From assembly GCA_963664605.1 (NCBI GenBank), contig OY761536.1, positions 124,001-188,000 on the forward strand: DNA of 64,000 nucleotides, given 5' to 3'. Both the position numbers and the translations under genes were made by a program. The notes under the pieces are model-generated. The model made no database searches, had not been told where the DNA came from, and saw nothing but the letters and a program-made list of their open reading frames with translations. Origin of the DNA: JAHOYW01 sp963664605 (GTDB lineage Bacteria; Verrucomicrobiota; Lentisphaeria; Victivallales; Victivallaceae). The stretch's first letter is position 1. The number at the start of each line of letters is the position of its first letter. Shown piece after piece: positions 37,425-45,886 of the stretch.

Positions 37425-38240
37425 TTATTTTATTCCAAGAATTTTTCGTGCCTCATTCGGCGTTGCTATTTCGCGTCCGAGTTCTTTTGCCAGCCGAACC
37501 ACCCGTTCAACCAGCATTTCGTTGGTAGCGGCGATTCCGGGAGAATACTCCAAAACATCTTCTAATCCAGTACGAACGTGACCGCCAAGAAGCATTGCTA
37601 TTGTCAGCATCGGAATTTGAGAACGCCCAATACCTGATACGGTCCAGTTCGAACCTGAAGGCAGAGATTCAACCATAAACAAAAGATTTTTAATTGTCCC
37701 CTTAATCGAGCCTGGAACATTCATCACCAGGTTGAAGTTAAGCGGTTCTTCGAGTACGCCGCGCCGGACATAAAACGGCACAGTATTAATCATACCTATA
37801 TCAAAAGCTTCGATTTCAGGTTTTATCCCGTTATCAAGCATTTTGCGGGCAAGTTGTTCAATCAAAGCCGGTTCATTGGCATTTATGGAATTTGGGAAAT
37901 TTGAAGACCCGGTGGCAAGTGAGCCCATTTCACAATTCAGCTCAAGCATTTGGCCTCTGCTTTCCACGGTATTGTCCCCGCCTCTTGCCCCGGTTGAAAC
38001 CTGAGTTATAACGTCAATTTTTCTACGCTTGATCTCATCAAGGATCGCCTTGTATGCAGCCCTCGAATGGGTTGGCTCACCGTTTTCGTTCCGTGCGTGC
38101 AAATGAGCAACACTTACACCTAAATTGCAACATTTTTCAAGTACGTCGCAAATCTCTTTAGGCGTATAAGGTACTGACGGATTCATTTCTTTAGTTGGGA
38201 CATTTCCCAACATCGAAAGGGTTATAATGAGTTTATCCAT
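37425..38240 (-). CDS. Beta-keto acid cleavage enzyme (BKACE, DUF849)
   Basis: The 271-residue protein of the Kce/BKACE family shows the zinc-binding VAHLHARNENGEPTH segment (HxH), the ITQVSTGARGG block, the TVSGIGRSQIPM block and GGHVRTGLEDVLEYSPG with the Glu ligand. These enzymes condense a beta-keto acid with acetyl-CoA, releasing acetoacetate and a new acyl-CoA. The known member Kce acts on 3-keto-5-aminohexanoate in lysine fermentation. Substrate class depends on pocket residues that cannot be judged here. It lies two bases after the aminotransferase and ten before the aminomutase. Confidence 0.88.
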   Translation of the reverse strand: MDKLIITLSMLGNVPTKEMNPSVPYTPKEICDVLEKCCNLGVSVAHLHARNENGEPTHSRAAYKAILDEIKRRKIDVITQVSTGARGGDNTVESRGQMLELNCEMGSLATGSSNFPNSINANEPALIEQLARKMLDNGIKPEIEAFDIGMINTVPFYVRRGVLEEPLNFNLVMNVPGSIKGTIKNLLFMVESLPSGSNWTVSGIGRSQIPMLTIAMLLGGHVRTGLEDVLEYSPGIAATNEMLVERVVRLAKELGREIATPNEARKILGIK

Positions 38241-38242
38241 TA

Positions 38243-39610
38243 TTAGAGGCTCCCGCTTAATTGTTGACTGGTTTCAGCGATCCCGCGCTCAAGCTTTTCA
38301 TAGAGTAGATCTACTTCGTCACGAGTAATATTTATTGGCGGAGTCAACAGGAAGTGATCTCCCCGTGCCCCGTCAACGGCACCACCGCCGGGATAGACAA
38401 TCAAACCTTCATCAAAACAGTTGAGCATAGCTTTACCGTTGGCGTTTTCGTCTTTGTCAAACGGAGTTTTGCTTTTACGGTCTTTCACCAGTTCAACACC
38501 AATCATCAATCCCTTACCGCGAATATCTCCGACTATCGGGTAGTCATAAAGCTTTTGCATTTTATCTATCAGATACTGTCCCTGAAGTTCAGCATTTTGC
38601 GTATAGTTTTCGCGTTCAATTATTTCTAAAACCTTAGCGGCTATACCACAGGAAAGCGGGTTGCCTGCGTAAGTGTGCCCGTGAATAAAGCTGCCGGAAC
38701 CTTTATGCATGATCGTATTGAACACTTCATCATTTGCCACAGCCGCGCCGATTGGAGTGTAACCACAACTCATTCCTTTGGCAACAGTAAGAATGTCAGG
38801 AACTATCCCATAATGGTCTATAGCAAATTTTTTGCCGGTACGCCCATACCCTGACATAACTTCATCAACAATCAGCAGGATATCGTATTTATCACAAATT
38901 TCGCGAACCATTTTAAAATATACCGGCTCCGGATTAATCCCCGGACAAGCAGAACCAACGACCACTTCTGTTATGAATGCCGAGATATTTGAAGCCCCCT
39001 GACGGATAATTTCCTCTTCCAGGGCTTCCGCAGCTTTGATACTGCTTGCTTCAGGGGATTCACAATTCCAGGGGTTGCGATAATGGTAAAACTGCGGTAT
39101 CTTCGGGAAAGGGCTCAACATAGGATCATATACATTGCGCCGCCCGCTTATACCAGACATCGACATCGCTCCAAGCGTATTGCCATGAAACGAATTCCAT
39201 TTGGAAATGACTTTCCATTTTGAAACACCGGAACCGCCGCGTTCGACAAAATACTGACGCGCCATTTTCATAGCCGCTTCAGTTGCTTCCGAACCGCCTG
39301 AAACAAAATAAACATGATCCAAGTCCCCAGGCGTCCACTGCGCAACCATCTTCGCGCATTTTTCAATCGGTTCAGCAGTCCACCGTGACAAATGGGTAAA
39401 TGCTATTTGTTCCATTTGCTGCCGGGCAAATTCCGCGACTTCCTGATTGCCGTGTCCGATGTTGGCAACCGAAGATCCTGAACAGCCGTCAATATATTCC
39501 CGCCCCTCATCATCATAGAGGAAAATACCTTTTCCATGGCTGATTTTAGGGTAGGACCATTTCTGGCTGCGGTAGAAAACATTGTTTTCAGGTGCTTTTG
39601 AGGTGGTCAT
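38243..39610 (-). CDS. Class III PLP-dependent aminotransferase
   Basis: The 455-residue protein has the class III layout: YIDGCSGSSVANIGHG near the start, FVSGGSEATEAAMKMAR, NSFHGNTLGAMSMSG, LIVDEVMSGYGRTG, and LTVAKGMSCGYTPIGA carrying the PLP Lys. The end has RGKGLMIGVELV and LTPPINIT. This class covers omega-amino-acid and beta-amino-acid transaminases. In this operon it would convert the beta-amino acid made by the aminomutase to the beta-keto acid used by the cleavage enzyme. It lies 24 bases downstream of the regulator. Confidence 0.87.
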   Translation of the reverse strand: MTTSKAPENNVFYRSQKWSYPKISHGKGIFLYDDEGREYIDGCSGSSVANIGHGNQEVAEFARQQMEQIAFTHLSRWTAEPIEKCAKMVAQWTPGDLDHVYFVSGGSEATEAAMKMARQYFVERGGSGVSKWKVISKWNSFHGNTLGAMSMSGISGRRNVYDPMLSPFPKIPQFYHYRNPWNCESPEASSIKAAEALEEEIIRQGASNISAFITEVVVGSACPGINPEPVYFKMVREICDKYDILLIVDEVMSGYGRTGKKFAIDHYGIVPDILTVAKGMSCGYTPIGAAVANDEVFNTIMHKGSGSFIHGHTYAGNPLSCGIAAKVLEIIERENYTQNAELQGQYLIDKMQKLYDYPIVGDIRGKGLMIGVELVKDRKSKTPFDKDENANGKAMLNCFDEGLIVYPGGGAVDGARGDHFLLTPPINITRDEVDLLYEKLERGIAETSQQLSGSL

Positions 39611-39634
39611 TTTTTTATTCCATGATTTATTATT

Positions 39635-40645
39635 TCAGCTGGATGTCCTTTCCAGAAGTTCATACTCAAAAACTTTGCTGCATTTGCCTTTCGCACCTGA
39701 ATATAAAATTTCATTCAGCATTTTTACTGCTGTCCGGCCAATCAGTTCACGGTCAATACATACCGAGGTAAGCGGCGGAATAACATGCCGTGCGGCAGTT
39801 GTATTGTTACAACCGATTGTCGCAATGTCATCGGGGATTTTTCTATTAAGTTCAGCACATGCTTTGTAAAATATCGGCGCAAAATAATCGTTAGGGAAAA
39901 ATGCCGCATCAATTTCGGGGTGCTCAGATATAAACGTCAGCGTTTTTTCATATACTTCCGGATGAAAACAAGGCTGCTCATAATACTTATCAAAACGCAG
40001 TATTTGCGGTTTATTCATCCCGGCGGAAACGGCTTCGTTCATAAAAACATCTTCGCATTCCGTATGATATGCACCTCCGGCTCCAGTAATGAAAGCCGGG
40101 TTGAGACGTTCAGATGATTTAAATTCAGCTATTGCATTTACCGCTGCGCTTGCCGTATCGAAGATAATTTTAGCATTGATACGCGATGAATTTGTATTAA
40201 CCTGAACAGCCGGGATATTTAATCTGTTTATCTCTCTTTCTATTTTTTCACCGATGTCTTCAAAAAGTATTATGCCATCAACCGCGTCTTCACTTATCAT
40301 ATCCGGCATGATGTCAGTTTCATCGGGTAGAGTTTCCATAATCACCAGTTGATTATTAGCGGCGGCTTCGCGCATTATTCCACGAAAACGGGTTTCGTAG
40401 ATATACCAGAAATCTTTAACCAGTATTCCAATAGCGTTATGACGATTGGTGCGCAGACTTTGAGCGCTGCGGTTTGTCCTGTAACCAAGTTCACGTGCCA
40501 CCCTTAAAACTTTTTCGTTTGTTTCCGGGCTGAAACGGGAATTATTACCCTTGGTGTTTTTGAGAATAGCAGAAATAGTTGGTATGGATACGCCGCTTTT
40601 TTCAGAGATCGTAGCAAGTGTGACTTTAGCTCTTGACTTTTTCAA
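39635..40645 (-). CDS. LacI-family transcriptional regulator
   Basis: The 336-residue protein has an N-terminal LacI helix-turn-helix (VTLATISEKSGVSIPTISAILKN) and a hinge (AQSLRTNRHNAIGILV). A periplasmic-binding-like sensor domain follows, including FPNDYFAPIFYKACAEL, IGCNNTTAARHVIPPLTSV and IDRELIGRTAVKMLNEIL. It is the first gene of the operon, so autoregulation is likely. Two matching palindromes lie 46 and 105 bases upstream of its start. The inducer is unknown; an amino-acid-derived ligand is inferred from the operon. Confidence 0.9.
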   Translation of the reverse strand: MKKSRAKVTLATISEKSGVSIPTISAILKNTKGNNSRFSPETNEKVLRVARELGYRTNRSAQSLRTNRHNAIGILVKDFWYIYETRFRGIMREAAANNQLVIMETLPDETDIMPDMISEDAVDGIILFEDIGEKIEREINRLNIPAVQVNTNSSRINAKIIFDTASAAVNAIAEFKSSERLNPAFITGAGGAYHTECEDVFMNEAVSAGMNKPQILRFDKYYEQPCFHPEVYEKTLTFISEHPEIDAAFFPNDYFAPIFYKACAELNRKIPDDIATIGCNNTTAARHVIPPLTSVCIDRELIGRTAVKMLNEILYSGAKGKCSKVFEYELLERTSS

Positions 40646-40690
40646 CAGTAAGAAATTCCCTAATAGTATTATAGATTTAAACCACCAAAA

Positions 40691-40704
40691 ACTAAACGTT
40701 TAGT
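40691..40704. promoter_or_regulatory. LacI-type operator O2
   Basis: This is a perfect 14-base palindrome ACTAAACGTTTAGT with the central CG typical of LacI-family operators. It lies between the promoter and the regulator gene, 60 bases from the second copy. Confidence 0.8.
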
Positions 40705-40749
40705 CAAAAAACAATTAAATCTGCAATCTATTATGTTTGACTAAATTTT

Positions 40750-40765
40750 GACTAAACGTTTAGTC
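40750..40765. promoter_or_regulatory. LacI-type operator O1
   Basis: A perfect 16-base palindrome GACTAAACGTTTAGTC contains the same 14-base core. It begins about 15 bases beyond the -10 box, close to the expected transcription start, where a bound repressor would block initiation. Confidence 0.85.
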
Positions 40766-40779
40766 AGAATATTAAAACT

Positions 40780-40807
40780 ATTATAATCTTGCTAATTAAT
40801 ATGTCAA
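40780..40807 (-). promoter_or_regulatory. Sigma-70-type promoter of the beta-amino-acid operon
   Basis: On the minus strand a consensus TTGACA (40802-40807) is followed by a 16-base spacer and a consensus TATAAT (40780-40785). Transcription would start near 40773 and read through both operators into the regulator gene and operon. Confidence 0.8.
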
Positions 40808-41159
40808 CTGTATAAGATATTTTTTTTCATATTTTTATTATAATAAGCAATCGGTCATTCGCTTTTTGAGCTGTAAAGGCTGTACGTTTGCGCCTCTGTA
40901 GATAGAGGCGGCTACATTTTCCACGATGTAGCCCAGCCCCGACTGTTACTGGCCGGTTACTGCAATAAAGCCAGGAAATCGTTATTGTTTCTGATATTTC
41001 ACCCTGCATTTGCAAGTAAGAATTTATTTAGCAGTTTAATTGACTCCTTAAGGAAAAATAACTGCAAGTTTATTTTTTACAGCTTTATTTTTGCTTAATC
41101 ACTGCTAAGTTACTTACTTTTAGAGATTAATATTTAAATATTCCGGAGCACTATAAGGT
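40808..41159. other. Intergenic region with paired stem-loops, upstream of thrC
   Basis: No gene is seen. Two adjacent perfect stems occur: CGCCTCT/AGAGGCG (40891-40910, 6-base loop) and GGCTACAT/ATGTAGCC (40910-40933, 8-base loop). No T run follows on the plus strand. They could be part of a structured RNA or leader on either strand. They match no riboswitch that I recognise. Confidence 0.45.
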
Positions 41160-42449
41160 ATGGCAAATATGATAAAAGCCTGGTTGGAATGCACTCGCTG
41201 CAATAATAAATATGATTTGGAAAAAGTCCGCTACAGCTGTGACTGCGGCGGAACACTTGACATACGCCGCGACCTTTCCACCGTTGACGGAGAGGCCCTT
41301 AAGCAGCTTTGGGAAAAACGCTGGGGAACCAAACGCGGGATTTACGCTTCCGGCGTCTGGCGTTACAAGGAACTTATTTTTGACTGTGAAGATGACTATA
41401 TTGTTACCCGTCAGGAAGGCAGTACCCGCCTGTACGATGCCGGAAAAGCCGGAGAATACGCAGGAATTAAAAATTTTTATCTCAAACACGAAGGTGAAAA
41501 TCCCACCGGCAGCTTTAAAGACCGCGGCATGACCTGCGGTGTTACCGCGGCAAAATTCTACAACGCGAATTCGGTTGCCTGCGCCAGCACTGGGAATACC
41601 AGTGCAAGCATGTCGTCCTATGCGGCGATTGCCGGATTACGGTCAGTTATTTTCATTCCTGAAGGGAAAATCGCTTATGGGAAACTTGCGCAGGCTCTTG
41701 CTTTCGGCGGTAAAACTTTGCAGATCAAAGGCAATTTTGATGATGCTATGGAATTGGTGCAGCAGGTTTGTGATGAATTGAATATTTACCTGGTGAACTC
41801 AATAAATCCTTTCCGCATTGAAGGGCAGAAAGCAATTGGTTTTGAAGTCCTGCAACAGCTCGACTGGGAAGTTCCTGACTGGTTCGTAATACCCGGCGGA
41901 AATCTCGGCAACAATACCGCTTTGAGCAAAGGGATCCAGGAACTTTACGAGCTCGGCATCATAAACAAAATACCGAAAATCGCAGTTATCCAGGCTGCTG
42001 GCTCAGCTCCTTTGTCCAAAATGTGGAAAAGCGGTTCTGATTACGAAGCAGTCAAAGATCCGGACACTATCGCCACCGCAATCAAAATCGGCAACCCGGT
42101 ATCATGGGAAAAATCTCTGCGCGGTATAAAATGGACAAAAGGCACCGTTGAAGATGTCACCGAACAGGAAATCATGGATGCAAAAGCAATGGTGGACGCA
42201 GCCGGAATAGGTGCGGAACCCGCCTCGTGCTGTTCCGTTGCAGGAGCTAAAAAACTCGTGGACGCAGGAATAATCAGTCCCGATGAAACCGTTGTCGGAA
42301 TTCTGACTGGAAATATTTTGAAAGACCCGGACGCGGTTATCGGCTACCACAAGGACGAACTCGGTTCAATGGGAATCAAAGGTAATTATGCCAATGCTCC
42401 AATGGTAATTGACGCAACAGTTGACGCGGTAAAGAAAGCCCTGCTTTAA
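41160..42449 (+). CDS. thrC: Threonine synthase
   Basis: The 429-residue protein has an N-terminal zinc-ribbon-like segment (LECTRCNNKYD and YSCDCGG), frequent in one group of threonine synthases. The PLP Lys is in NPTGSFKDRGMT, followed by CASTGNTSASMSSYAAIAG and the phosphate-binding VIPGGNLGNNTAL. It converts O-phosphohomoserine to threonine. The ATG follows a weak ATAAGGT site. No other threonine pathway gene is adjacent. Confidence 0.9.
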   Translation: MANMIKAWLECTRCNNKYDLEKVRYSCDCGGTLDIRRDLSTVDGEALKQLWEKRWGTKRGIYASGVWRYKELIFDCEDDYIVTRQEGSTRLYDAGKAGEYAGIKNFYLKHEGENPTGSFKDRGMTCGVTAAKFYNANSVACASTGNTSASMSSYAAIAGLRSVIFIPEGKIAYGKLAQALAFGGKTLQIKGNFDDAMELVQQVCDELNIYLVNSINPFRIEGQKAIGFEVLQQLDWEVPDWFVIPGGNLGNNTALSKGIQELYELGIINKIPKIAVIQAAGSAPLSKMWKSGSDYEAVKDPDTIATAIKIGNPVSWEKSLRGIKWTKGTVEDVTEQEIMDAKAMVDAAGIGAEPASCCSVAGAKKLVDAGIISPDETVVGILTGNILKDPDAVIGYHKDELGSMGIKGNYANAPMVIDATVDAVKKALL

Positions 42450-42453
42450 ACCA

Positions 42454-42651
42454 CTATACCTGGCAGTTTTTGATAAACTCAACAATCGGGCTTGAATCAT
42501 CCAAACAATGCGGATGATGTAAGCCGTCTTCTTTGCAGATACTTTTTATTTCAGGGTATGCCTTCAGCATCAATAAAGTGTTTTCCTCAACCGGAACGAC
42601 TTCATCGGCATCTCCGGAAACAATGATTAATGGATTTTTTACCGGAAAAAT
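42454..42651 (-). pseudogene. Remnant of an alpha/beta hydrolase, C-terminal end
   Basis: A minus-strand open frame of about 65 codons reads VKNPLIIVSGDADEVVP, then EENTLLMLKAYPEI, then GLHHPHCLDDSSPIVEFI before a stop. The SGDADEVVP segment (acid residue) and the HHPH segment (catalytic His) are the usual end of esterase/peptidase-like alpha/beta hydrolases. The nucleophile region and everything upstream are missing: a stop lies in frame and YggU begins 15 bases away. It is a decayed gene. Confidence 0.6.
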
Positions 42652-42665
42652 TCATACTTCACACC

Positions 42666-42974
42666 CTAATCTGAACAAAGTTTTTCTATTATAATATTTT
42701 TATTCTGACCGCTTATTAAGATCATTTTACTGCGGGAGCTATCTCCGGAAACAATTTGGACAGAACTTTTAGATAATTTAAAGTATTTCGCTATAAACTT
42801 CAGCAGTTCCTTATTGGCCTTGCCATCGACCGGAGGGGCTGTCAGGGCTATTTTAAGGGCATCGCCATGTATTCCTATGACCGCATTTCTGGAAGAACGC
42901 GGCTGAATCCAGCATTTCAGAAGACAGCCTTCCGGTTTTTCAGAGATAATTAAACTTAGTTCATCCGGGCTCAT
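42666..42974 (-). CDS. YggU/DUF167 family protein
   Basis: The 102-residue protein has the family core WIQPRSSRNAVIGIHGDALKIALTAPPVDGKANKELLKFIAKYF followed by VQIVSGDSSRSKMILI. DUF167 proteins are small conserved proteins of unknown biochemical function. The ATG overlaps the FtsH stop (ATGA), so it is the second gene of that transcript. Confidence 0.88.
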   Translation of the reverse strand: MSPDELSLIISEKPEGCLLKCWIQPRSSRNAVIGIHGDALKIALTAPPVDGKANKELLKFIAKYFKLSKSSVQIVSGDSSRSKMILISGQNKNIIIEKLCSD

Positions 42975-45160
42975 GAGCCTTTTTCTTCTTCCTCTTTCTT
43001 CTTTTTTCCCGGCGTCTTTATGGTAATGTTCACTCTGGATTCAAGCATATCTCCCTTTTGTACAATATCCGGAATTTCAACACTGGAGTCCTGTTCAGAT
43101 TTTTCAGCTGTATCCTTTTCAGTTGTTTCTTCAATACTATCAAGCGGTTCCGGCTCTTCAAGCGGCGGCATATTCAGCAATTCGCGTACTTCCGCGACAG
43201 TCAAAGTTTCTTTTTCAAGAAGCGCCTTGGCAATAGCTTCAAGCTGCTCACTATGATCTTTTAATATTTTTGTAGCTTTGGCATTAGCCGAATCTATAAT
43301 TTTCTTAACTTCCACATCAATCGTATTGGCAACTTCCGGTCCGTATGCATCCTGTGGAATACTGTCCGCCCGGACATGGACCTGAGAATGGGTTTCCCCG
43401 TACTGCACAGGCCCGATAACGTTGTTCATCCCGAAACGGCAAACCATCATCCTTGCCATATGCGAAGCGCATTCAATATCGCTGGAAGCTCCAGTAGTAA
43501 CATCCTTAAATATCAGGTCTTCAGCGGCACGCCCACCCATCAGCACGGCTAATTCATCAGTAAGTTCTTTTTTGCTTTGAGTATATGTATCCTCTTCCGG
43601 CAAAGTCATAGTCGCGCCAAGATATGCCTGTCCTCGCGGAATGATTGTCACCTTATGTACAGGAGTGGCAAATTCAGAATACATTGCAACAAGGGTATGT
43701 CCGCCTTCATGATAAGCAGTCAGCTTACGTTCACGTTCTGTGATACGGCGGCTGCGGCGTTCGCGTCCCCAGCGGACTTTATCACGGGCTTCTTCCATAT
43801 CCTCCTGAGTTATTATCTCGGAGTTGGTCCTGGCAGCCAGCAACGCAGCTTCGTTACAGAGATTGGCTAGATCAGCGCCGCTGAAACCGGAAGTAGTTTT
43901 AGCAATGGTATCGAGGTTTACTTTTTCACCGAGCTTAATGTTTTTGCTGTGAACTTGAAGAATGTGCTTACGCCCGATAATATCCGGTAGATCAAGTACA
44001 ATTTGACGGTCAAAGCGTCCGGGACGCAATAATGCGGGATCAAGCACATCCGGACGGTTTGTCGCGGCGATAACGATAACGCCGGGGCTGGATTCCAGTC
44101 CGTCCATTTCAACCAGCATCGCGTTCAAGGTCTGTTCACGTTCATCGTGTCCGCCGCCCATTCCCGAGAAACGGGAACGCCCGACTGCGTCAATTTCATC
44201 TATAAAGATAAGACAGGGCAAATTTTTTCTCGCTTGCTCGAACATGTCGCGCACCCGGCTTGCTCCGACTCCGACAAACATTTCCACAAAATCAGAGCCG
44301 CTGATCGAAAAGAAAGGAACTTTCGCTTCACAGGCAACCGCCTTGGCGAGGAGAGTTTTACCGGTTCCCGGAGGCCCGGTCAGGAGAAATCCTTTAGGCA
44401 CTCTTCCTCCGAGTATTTGGAATTTCAGCGGATCAGCCAGAAAATCAATAATTTCCCTGGTTTCCTCTTTGGCTTCATCTGCCCCCGCAATATCATCAAA
44501 TGTTACATTCAAGTCAGAAGGCATAATTATACGGGCACGGCTCTTGCCGAACTGCATTGCACCACGTCCCGCGCCTTTTATCTGTCTGGAAAACAAGAAA
44601 TAAATTACCCCGATAATAATCAAAACCGGCAAAATACCAGCAACAAATGTCCACCAGTTGTCTTTCGGCTTGACATCCACGGCCGTATCTTTAAGCAAAG
44701 CATCAAGACGCTCGGAAAAAAGCACCCGGGTATAATATTTTCCACTTAATTTTATTTTTGGATGCTTCTTTTGTATTCCGCTAAAACGCTTTTCCGCTTC
44801 TTGTTTTAATTGCCCCAGCTTGGGTTGTTTATCTTTGCCGGGTTTTACGTCAGGAAGTTTGTTGAAGGAATATTTCCCTTCAATTGCCATAAGACGGTCC
44901 GTTTCGGAACTTACGTTGGCTGTTTCAATATATCCCCACGCCAGCATTTTCTCAAAAGTCGTCTGGTCACAATTGAGGATTTGTGGATTCTGTAGCTTCT
45001 TCAGGACAAAGAAAAGGCCTACGAGGGCAAATATAATCAACCATACGTAAACAGCCTTTGTCGGCGGCCTCCGCTGAAATACCGGCTTATCATTATTGTT
45101 TTCAGGTGTTTGCTCCGATTGCTTATCCTGAACTTCTTTCTGTTTATCGTCTTTATCCAT
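42971..45160 (-). CDS. ftsH: ATP-dependent zinc metalloprotease FtsH
   Basis: The 729-residue protein has two membrane spans (about residues 34-51 and 168-187) with a periplasmic domain between them. The AAA+ domain carries GPPGTGKT (Walker A), IFIDEIDAVG (Walker B) and ATNRPDVLDPALLRPGRFDRQ (second region of homology). The zinc peptidase site reads HEGGH where most FtsH have HEAGH; the metal ligands are kept. It degrades misfolded and regulatory membrane proteins. The C-terminus is long, acidic and then Lys-rich. The gene is co-directional with the upstream FHA gene. Confidence 0.95.
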   Translation of the reverse strand: MDKDDKQKEVQDKQSEQTPENNNDKPVFQRRPPTKAVYVWLIIFALVGLFFVLKKLQNPQILNCDQTTFEKMLAWGYIETANVSSETDRLMAIEGKYSFNKLPDVKPGKDKQPKLGQLKQEAEKRFSGIQKKHPKIKLSGKYYTRVLFSERLDALLKDTAVDVKPKDNWWTFVAGILPVLIIIGVIYFLFSRQIKGAGRGAMQFGKSRARIIMPSDLNVTFDDIAGADEAKEETREIIDFLADPLKFQILGGRVPKGFLLTGPPGTGKTLLAKAVACEAKVPFFSISGSDFVEMFVGVGASRVRDMFEQARKNLPCLIFIDEIDAVGRSRFSGMGGGHDEREQTLNAMLVEMDGLESSPGVIVIAATNRPDVLDPALLRPGRFDRQIVLDLPDIIGRKHILQVHSKNIKLGEKVNLDTIAKTTSGFSGADLANLCNEAALLAARTNSEIITQEDMEEARDKVRWGRERRSRRITERERKLTAYHEGGHTLVAMYSEFATPVHKVTIIPRGQAYLGATMTLPEEDTYTQSKKELTDELAVLMGGRAAEDLIFKDVTTGASSDIECASHMARMMVCRFGMNNVIGPVQYGETHSQVHVRADSIPQDAYGPEVANTIDVEVKKIIDSANAKATKILKDHSEQLEAIAKALLEKETLTVAEVRELLNMPPLEEPEPLDSIEETTEKDTAEKSEQDSSVEIPDIVQKGDMLESRVNITIKTPGKKKKEEEEKGS

Positions 45161-45193
45161 AATTAGTGTATAGTTCTCCTGACATAGATAGAA

Positions 45194-45224
45194 TAAGGTA
45201 CCTTTTTGAGATAGAGGTACCTTA
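45194..45224. repeat. Perfect 9-base inverted repeat between FHA gene and ftsH
   Basis: TAAGGTACC and GGTACCTTA flank a 13-base loop in the gap upstream of ftsH. Neither strand shows a clear T run after the stem, so a terminator is not certain; an operator or attenuator-like hairpin is possible. Confidence 0.5.
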
Positions 45225-45256
45225 AAAAATTTATATATAATTTGTTTAAAAATTGT

Positions 45257-45886
45257 TTATTTTTCAGCCTGGGGATTTTTCGCCGCGCCGTTTTCCGCTT
45301 TTGTTCCGGCTGCTTGCGAGGCAGCATTTGCGTTGGCGGGAGCCGCCGCGTCAGGATCTTCTGACGTTCCGGTATATATAGCATAAACGGCATATCCGAT
45401 CAGCACAACGATCGCAACAATCAGCAGAAATACCAGACTCAACATAACTTTCTGGCTCATTCCGCCCTTTCCACCTTTTTCATAAGGCGATAAATTACCT
45501 AAATTTTTAACCGTTGAAAGACCAACTTCCGTACTGTCCAGGTCTATACCGGTATGAGTTCTGGTTATGGAGGTAGCCGACCCGTCATTGCTGTCAAAAA
45601 ATATTTCCACTGCTCCGAATTGGAGAATATCTGAGTTCTTTAAGGTTTGTCCGCCCTCAGGCACAGGCACATTATTGATTCTGGTTCCATTGGTACTACC
45701 ACGGTCATTAAGAATAAAACTGTCTCCATCACGTGTGAAGTCACAATGATTAGTACTTATCGTCGCATCTTTTATACAGATGTCAGACTTATCGGTCCTC
45801 CCTACGGTGACCAAGTCCTTATCCAGTTCAAAACTCTTTCCACGAAGCTTCTCTGAAAGAACAATAAGTTTAGGGTTCGTTGCCAT
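45257..45886 (-). CDS. FHA-domain membrane protein
   Basis: The 209-residue protein has an N-terminal FHA domain (residues 10-90): TVGRTDKSDICIKD, then STNHCDFTRDGDSFILNDRGSTNGTRINN, with the conserved Arg, Ser-x-x-His and Asn-Gly of phosphothreonine binding. A membrane span follows at about 150-172. The C-terminus is rich in Ala and Asn and short. With the FHA domain inside the cell it probably binds phosphorylated proteins at the membrane. A Ser/Thr-type kinase gene lies 4 kb away. Confidence 0.85.
   Translation of the reverse strand: MATNPKLIVLSEKLRGKSFELDKDLVTVGRTDKSDICIKDATISTNHCDFTRDGDSFILNDRGSTNGTRINNVPVPEGGQTLKNSDILQFGAVEIFFDSNDGSATSITRTHTGIDLDSTEVGLSTVKNLGNLSPYEKGGKGGMSQKVMLSLVFLLIVAIVVLIGYAVYAIYTGTSEDPDAAAPANANAASQAAGTKAENGAAKNPQAEK

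Noticed and set aside
32616..40645. Classic lysine fermentation cluster
   Set aside because: Genes for lysine 5,6-aminomutase, 3,5-diaminohexanoate dehydrogenase and 3-aminobutyryl-CoA ammonia-lyase are absent, and an aminotransferase takes their place.
40827..41015. Small protein gene in the lacI-thrC gap
   Set aside because: The short minus-strand frame covers the stem-loops, has no ribosome site and no recognisable protein character.
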